Below, one piece after another: positions 57,540-64,000 of a stretch of 64,000 nucleotides of DNA. The DNA comes from Datnioides undecimradiatus (lineage: Eukaryota; Chordata; Actinopteri; Lobotiformes; Datnioididae). Each line of letters opens with the position of its first letter. Position 1 is the first letter of the stretch. Location: contig WARS01000090.1 of the NCBI GenBank assembly GCA_008933995.1, positions 1,063,501 through 1,127,500 of the forward strand. Reading direction: 5' to 3'. A program made the position numbers and the translations under genes. The notes below the pieces were generated by a model that made no database searches, was not told the DNA's origin, and was given only the letters and a program-made list of their open reading frames with translations.

Positions 57540-60500
57540 CAGATACATGAATCGGAGGGAACGCCAGCATGAACTAGAGAGGGGGGAAAAAATGAAATAA
57601 GCAACAATGTTTTGGTTTTGCTCACATATCTCGAGATTGGTTCGCTGTTCAACGAAGCTAACAGCAGTAGTGTTATTTATTCATATGAATATACTTTTAT
57701 GAAGTATGTTATTGAAGTGAATTACACATTTATTTTGTAAATCATGAATGTCTATGTTATAAATTTGTGTATTTTAATAACAAATGTCATACTAAACCGA
57801 AATGGTGTTATAAAATATGAATAGGGTACTTCAAAGCTTTTGATCCATCGTCTCTTGGAAAGCTGATTTATGGCACAATACACATTTTCTACTGAAATAT
57901 TCCTTTTTTTTTTCTTGATTTTTGTTTATTAACAAAAAAACAGGGTTTGTTTGTTTCTGTTTTTGATTTTTTTAATTTAACCTTTGCTGTTAATCTAACG
58001 CTTCTGGTACTATTTATGATACATACCAGTTTGTAAAATGTTTCGTGCTTCAGAATAAGACCAATCGACGGCCACGGTGCTGCGACTGCACCCTCTGACT
58101 GCAAGTGATCCCCATGACATGACACCCCGTAGGAGTAGAAGAAGAAACGAGAGGGGGGGAACTACCCCACACAGAAAAGTCATCTTCAGTCATACCCTGA
58201 TCACAGCGCAGCATCCCTACTAGAGGCAGAGTACAATTTATCAAGGATCAGATTTGAGGTGGCATTTGGAATGAGATACAACCACTTTGTGGGAGAATCC
58301 AAAGAGCATGGCAGCGAGGAAGAGAGAGACAGAGAGATGGAAGAGTGCTTTTCGGGGTTGTGAGGCATTAAGAGTGTTCGATTGCACAGAATAAGAAGAG
58401 GTTGACTTGTTGAATACTTAATGCGGCCAGTCAAGCTCAAGGCTGGCTAAGGTTGGTGACACATTTAGGCTAATGTCCTGACCCGCTCTGAAGTAGCACC
58501 CATCTTCATCCCAGCTCATTATATCGCGCTGTAGGAGCAGGAGAAGTAGAGCGCAGATGCTACCAGGCTACACGGATGGTTAGCTTGCTCAGAGGAGTGT
58601 CAAGCCCCGTGGTACTTTGTGTGTGAAATCTGACAGATGTAAATGCCTGATTGATGCCTTTCAAATCTTCGGAGGCAACTTTTCCAGATTTGCTTTGCCT
58701 CTTTTTACTTTGCGGGCATGTGGAAATGCGGAAGGGGGCGGGCGGTGGTTTTGTCCTTTTCTGCAATTGTTCAGCCGTAGTGGTGCAGAAATTGCCACAG
58801 TAGATACATCTGCAGAACAATCAGCCGAGAACGTAACCATGGACCATAGATGAGTGACAGTCGGACAGGTACATGCGACACACACTGGCTGCTTTACCAT
58901 TCGACCACCGTGAGAGTGAAGATCCACAAAACACCATGCCAAGTGAGGAGAAGCTTTTGGAGTTTATTTAAACAAGTGAATCTCAAGCCATTGCAGGATA
59001 TCAGGGGAGGTGGCATTGCACAGGGATGAAAGAATAGAAGGTCCAGAACTTGATCTAAATGGCAAATGAAAGTGACGTTTTGGTTGGCTAGTAAGTTTTT
59101 CTTTACCTGCTGGGAGAAATTATCTCATTGTAATCTCCAAATGTGGGATTGCTCTTCAATAGGAAATGCTCTTGACAGGATGTCAGGTAGACTTTTGAAG
59201 CTGTAGGTTGCGCTACCAACCAATCAATTTCGCCATCTGCCCTGAGGTCACGAAACCACTGGGGCGACCCAAAGGCACCACCTGAACTAGTATCGACCAA
59301 TTTGCAATGATAAAATTAATTGCAAATGTTTTTTAGTAGAGCATGTAACCTTAGTATGTATGACAAATCAAAACAATAATGGCCTGCAGGCAACATTTGC
59401 AATTTTATCAAATTACAAGGCTCCGTCTCGTCGATAGGCCCTGAGATATTATCCAGTCTACCCTCCCTTTATGATGTCATTTGGCATAATTATAAGGTCC
59501 CACAAACAATTCACTTCTAGATGTATGAATTCGTGAAGAGAGGAGCGTGATTGACTAGCAAATAGTATTCTGGTTAGCGTTGAGCTTTTAAGTTAGATAC
59601 GGAGGTTCATATTATCAGTTGTTTTCTCAAAATTGTCACGACAAAGCGGTTCAGTTCTGGAGCAATGTGTTGCCATGCCCTGTTTCTCTTGTGCAAGTCA
59701 CTGCTGGTTTGTTAAAGTAATATCGTAGAGAACTGTGAAGACTTGGACCACGATGACCACCTTTTACTCCATTACCGAAAGTTATTTCTTGTAGTTCGGT
59801 GGAGTAAAAAACAACTTTGTGCTTCAGCTAAACAGGGAATCCAAAAAAGCATATGTGGTTATCCATTGTTGGTACAGGGTGTTGGAGGACGTTGATGTGA
59901 AATTGAACCTTTCCCAACTTCTCCAAGTCTTTGACCGGTGGTCGACAACACCACTGTTTACCTTGGTTTACAATGACTGGCATCCTGTCTAGTCTCCAAG
60001 ATGCCACCGGCGTGCATTGCACTCAGTTACAGTAGTTAGCATTTTCTTTTCTTTAGCTGAGGTGTGACAAATTGTTTATACTTCAAAGCTGCATGCGTCC
60101 ATCTTAACTTCCATTGTAGCTGTGTGTGCACTGTCGGAGGTGGCAGGACAGGAATTTGCACTCAGCTACGAGATGATTTCTCTCGTTCGATTGCATGGTG
60201 TGTGAGGGTAATTTTACACTGCGGTGGTTGGATATTTTGTAAATCAGCAACGTCAATGAACTGCCTAGGAATGTAGCAATACAAAAACAATTGGATTTTC
60301 TATGCTTAAGGGTTTTTTTAAAGGTTTGCAAAGTAAGGATGTAAAAGTTGTAAAGTGGCAGGATTTAGTTCACATTTCAGATTAAGAAAAGTCGTTCTGG
60401 CTCTGGTTTTAACAGCTCGAGGGTGACATACAGTAGCCTGAATCCCCAAAGCCATGGTTAGGAACAGTGGCGTACTTATCCCAACCCCAACCCCAGGGAA

Positions 60501-60717
60501 CAGGAAAGGCCTGGCCAGACAAGATCAGGAGGTTCGTCATGATAAAAGCACCTTCTGCCTTTGAGTGTCGTAAGGAGGAGGGCAGGTTGAGCAGACAGGA
60601 AGTCCTGCTGATACGAGGGACCTCTGGCCTCCTGGCTACAACTAGGTGCAATCTGACAGCACCCAAGGGTGTGGGAAACAGTATCAAGCTGTAAACTAGC
60701 TTTGAGCTACACTTTCT
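57540..60717. other. Downstream region with no recognised gene
   Basis: AT-rich near the gene end, then mixed. The open frames at 58560-58942 and 59828-60022 (minus) are short, lack splice context and have no recognised domain. Some of this may be decayed repeat. Confidence 0.5.
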
Positions 60718-60775
60718 TCCTCTCTCCGCCTCCTCCTCTCTCTTTCTTTCTCCCCATCTCCTCCTCCCCGCAGAA

Positions 60776-60950
60776 TTAGCAAGATTATTATTTTTGTAGA
60801 GAAATATTAATAATAATAAAAAAAGAGTTTTATTACTGTACAGCTTTTGTATAAGAACAGACGGTAAGGTGTTACAGTGTTTTTGTTTGACCTCAACTGT
60901 GCTGTGTGTAATTGTTTTATGCATTTATAATCATATTTATTAAATGGAAA
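60776..60950 (+). other. Candidate distal terminal exon or distal 3' UTR
   Basis: A pyrimidine tract of about 55 nt (60718-60770) ends in ccccgcag at 60775-60776, a strong-looking 3' splice site. What follows is AT-rich and ends with an ATTAAA (60939-60944), a common poly(A) signal variant. Joined to exon 22 (phase 2) it would read R-I-S-K-I-I-I-F-V-E-K-Y then stop. Joined to exon 23 it would read E-L-A-R-L-L-F-L then stop. It may equally be a remnant of a longer UTR or a terminal exon of an unannotated transcript. No homology is recognised. Confidence 0.25.
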
Positions 60951-62319
60951 GAAGTCTGTTAACTGTGTTCTCATTTTCTTACAATATTTGTAAAGAAATA
61001 CTATGTATTTGCTGAAGTAATATTCAACCTATAAAGAAAACAAAACAAGCATGTGTTGGTATTTTCTTCTTCATGTATATTCTTGTTTACATACGTTCAG
61101 AGCTGACATACGGGAAAATGGATTTGACTGTAAAAGCTTACGTATCTTAAATTCAAAGCTCCACTCTGTGCTTTCAATTACTATATGGATATAGATGTAG
61201 AGGACATCCATGTAAACTCACTGTACACAGAAGTCACTGACGATATCTTAATTAATTACTTTCATCATCAGAAAATCATTTTGACACATCATGTTGCCTT
61301 TTTTGTTTTTTTCCTTTAATTTGTCCAAATGACAGAATCGTGAACTTTAATGTGCACACTTATAAATCCTCGGTAATTAACATTTAATTTTCAACCATGT
61401 GACCTTTCCTCTAGTGACACAACAGGTCCAAAATTACTAAAAAAAACAAACAAACAAACAAATTCTAAACAATACAAAATTTTGGTCCAAAAAACCCCAA
61501 AAAAGACAAAAACAAAATTTATCCATGCCAGAATTTTTTGCTTAGCACACTTGTGTTCTCCATTCTTAGTGAACTTAATAAAAAAATGAATAATATTGTA
61601 TATTTATACTCCCAAGCAGGTGAACACTCCTAAACTTTTACAAAAGCATATTAATGATTAAAGATTTAAAAGAGCAAAAAAAGATAAATTGGTCTCGTCG
61701 AGATTAAAAATCTCTTTTTGAACAGTGAAGTATGAAGCATCAAAGGAACATTTATCTACATTTAAAGCATCGAAGAGCCAATAATTTGGTGAAGGAGTCC
61801 AAGCAGAGGGAGAAGCATATTTAAACGCCCCTTTTTCTGGACTTTGAGGACAGTTAGTTGGAATAAGTCCTGGCAGCAATGACAGAAACTTGTTTTGAGA
61901 GTGTATATGGAAGCAGACCAAAAATGAGGATATGCCAATAGTTAAATATACGGGTGGACAGTGCAAGCAATCCAACCTGGGAATACAAAAAGCAGTGTGT
62001 GAGTAATGGCTTTAAAATCTGTAATTAATCTCTCAAAGCTCAAAGGTAGAAAGTACCAAGAAGATCCAACTGAGCCTTACATCGTCCTGCACTTTGTTTA
62101 AACTGGTCTGACGTATTTGTGGCCTGCCTGTTCAGAAAATAGTGTCATTTAAAATGTCACCGCCCATAATATATATATTTTTTAATCTCATATTGATGAT
62201 CAGCATCCAACGGTACAAATATAAGTCAAAACAAAGCTCAAACAGATATTTAAAATTATAATATATAACTGCTACTACTGTATAGAAACTACTTTTGAAT
62301 CAGTTTCACTTAATAATAA
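60951..62319. other. Downstream AT-rich region
   Basis: Strongly AT-rich, with A-runs and (ACAA)n at 61445-61462. No gene or classified repeat seen. Confidence 0.55.
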
Positions 62320-62590
62320 TAATAGATTAGGTTAGATTAGATTCAACTTTATTGTCATTACACATGTACAGACAAGGCAACGAAATGCAGTTCGGCATCT
62401 AACCAGAAGCGCAATAAGCAGCAAGTGCAGGATTTACATTATGTACAGTATGTACAGGATAGTATACAAATATACAGAAGTATATATTACTGAGTGTGCT
62501 ATAGACATAATATACAGATTTAGGTACTATGAACAGACTATACAGATGGATGTGTACAACTAAATGTTTGTGTAGGCGGAAACTATGAAC
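62320..62590 (+). repeat. Teleost LINE-like repeat (attcaactttattgtcatta type)
   Basis: Starts with (ATAAT)n and gattaggttagattagattc, then aactttattgtcattacaca, aaggcaacgaaatgcagtt and several gtacagtatgtacaggata-like motifs. This is a repeat frequently seen in percomorph genomes; family name not assigned. Confidence 0.6.
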
Positions 62591-63389
62591 ATAATAATAA
62601 TACGTTTATTAGCTAAAATGACAAGATGCTAAATGCGATTTAAGTTGTTTTGAATCATCACATTTTAATTCTGAATTTCAGATAATGCAGTCACCAAATA
62701 CAAATCTGTGTCTTCTTCTGCCACTATCCTACCTTTTATTTTGAAAGTTGAAGGCGAGGTCTGACAGCGTGACCCTTTACTTCCTGGTCAAACTGAACAG
62801 GTGACGCTCCGTGCTCAGCTGCTGCTCAGAGGATGCAGAGCTGCCAGAGCAGCTTTGATCACTACAAATCCCCCGACGGCTCAAACGTAGTTACACAAAT
62901 TCCTCTCGCGGCGTGAATCATCTGACGGAGTAGCACTCGAATTAGTTTCATGCTCTCTGAAATATTTTGTCGCCAATATGCTTCCATATATTTGAACAAG
63001 CCGTTTTGTGTGTGTGTATTGAATATTTCATTCATCCTGCCAATAGCAGCGTTAGACTGTTTATCCCCAAATCTCGAGTAAGTAAGAACAAATCTTTTTA
63101 TTGAATTGGATCCTCATTACATTCAGATGATACAGCGCCACTGGAACCTGAGGAAACACAATCTCGGGAAGTTTGAACACTCTCAGCGCTCGTTTAAACA
63201 ACTTATTCTAGTATTTCCCCCCCTGAATTATTTCTTACTTGGGAGAAACTTAAACGATGTAACAGTATTTTTTTATTTTTTTTTATATATAGCTCTTTCC
63301 CTCCTCATCTGAGGGCAGTTTAGACCAGTTTGTCGAGCAGAAAGGATACTCTCATAAATAGGGATGAGTAAGTGAGATGGAGTCATTAA

Positions 63390-63760
63390 AGATGAAGATG
63401 TTAATTTCAGTATGGATATAACCTTAACAAGTTTCAGTGCAGAATATAATGATGCTGAAGTGAGTGATAGTGCAGAACGGATAGAAGTAATTATAGCCGG
63501 CTCCTCTACACTTATTTATGCGGTTCCTAAAATAGCTGTGGCTGGAGCAGCGGTGGCGGTAATGATGACGGCCTCGGCGATAGCAAAACCAACACAGGCT
63601 GACTTTTTGACTGATCCACATCGATGCAACGCCGCCAGTGTACAGTACATGGCTCAGACCAGCATATATCTGCTGACTAATGACGATGGCGAGCGTGCGA
63701 CTCGTGGGAAGGAGTCATCAGAGTTCACATGATGCACATATCCAAAGGCCATGACTGTCC
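63390..63760 (+). other. Complex unique stretch, possible conserved non-coding element
   Basis: About 370 bp of balanced-composition sequence with no simple repeats, standing out from AT-rich surroundings. A 106-codon frame runs from 63412 to 63732 (ending GKESSEFT), but it has no splice context, no recognised domain and an Ala/Val-rich middle that reads like chance translation; the opposite strand is also open. I see no gene here and suggest a regulatory element as one possibility. Confidence 0.25.
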
Positions 63761-64000
63761 TTAACAAAAGGGAGGAGAGACAGGCCACAGGGCAGCGTCA
63801 TTACTGATGTGTACTGATGCTGTTGCTGCCGACGAGAGTCAGGGGGGCCCAGACAGAGCATCCGTGGATGGATCGAGGGGAGGGGGATGATGGGGTGGTT
63901 GACTGACTCTTTAATCGTTCTCCGCCGGAAGATGCTCGGGCGCCCCGGGGAGAGGGAAGATTACCAAGAGATCAATTCCAAAACAGGGCCGGCTCTGCTG

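Noticed and set aside
60409..60924. Minus-strand open frame of 171 codons
   Set aside because: It runs antisense through the pyrimidine tract at 60718-60774, which explains its Arg/Glu-rich centre; no domain, no splice context.
1..64000. CRISPR arrays, operons, bacterial promoters or prophage
   Set aside because: The DNA is clearly vertebrate: spliced gene, SINEs and microsatellites; no regularly spaced direct repeats with unique spacers were seen.

Overview
This window is vertebrate nuclear DNA, almost certainly from a ray-finned (teleost) fish. It holds the 3' two-thirds of one multi-exon gene on the + strand. Twenty-four coding exons between 9174 and 57319 all have GT...AG boundaries with matching phases. 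Joined, they give 2871 nt: exactly 956 codons plus a stop, with no internal stop. The predicted protein is a VPS10-domain receptor of the SorCS group, best matched (from memory of the family, no search run) by SORCS1. The 5' part of the gene (promoter, signal peptide, propeptide and first propeller blades) lies upstream of the window.

The fish assignment rests on introns of about 0.2-9 kb (the mammalian SORCS1 locus spans hundreds of kb), on interspersed repeats of types common in teleosts (tRNA-derived SINEs, a Tc1-like element, LINE-like 3' tails with ATTCT repeats) and on many CA/GT microsatellites.

Layout. 1-9173 is the end of a long upstream intron containing a young mobile-element copy (1-590) with a THAP-like zinc-finger fragment, a LINE-like tail and a SINE. 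Exons 1-12 (9174-34436) encode the beta-propeller with its Asp-box motifs. Exons 12-15 (to 41364) hold exactly the ten cysteines of a 10CC module. Exons 15-17 carry the PKD domain (DFGDG motif), exons 17-21 the membrane-proximal SorCS region, exon 22 the transmembrane helix, and exons 23-24 a cytoplasmic tail with a YAQM sorting motif. A poly(A) signal follows at 57502. From 57540 to 64000 I see no convincing second gene, only a possible distal terminal exon or UTR (60776-60950), a LINE-like tail (62320-62590) and a complex stretch that may be a conserved non-coding element (63390-63760).

Points most worth a second look: (i) the 3' end can give several different cytoplasmic tails, including use of the last exon in two reading frames; (ii) a 96%-like inverted pair of mobile-element copies about 25 kb apart, one carrying and one lacking a THAP-like cassette between CGTC repeats; (iii) a NAGNAG acceptor at the exon after the PKD region; (iv) a SINE that ends 50 bp before exon 15; (v) two unclassified repeat pairs. 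I found no evidence of an unknown multi-gene system here; the window is essentially one neuronal sorting-receptor gene and its introns.
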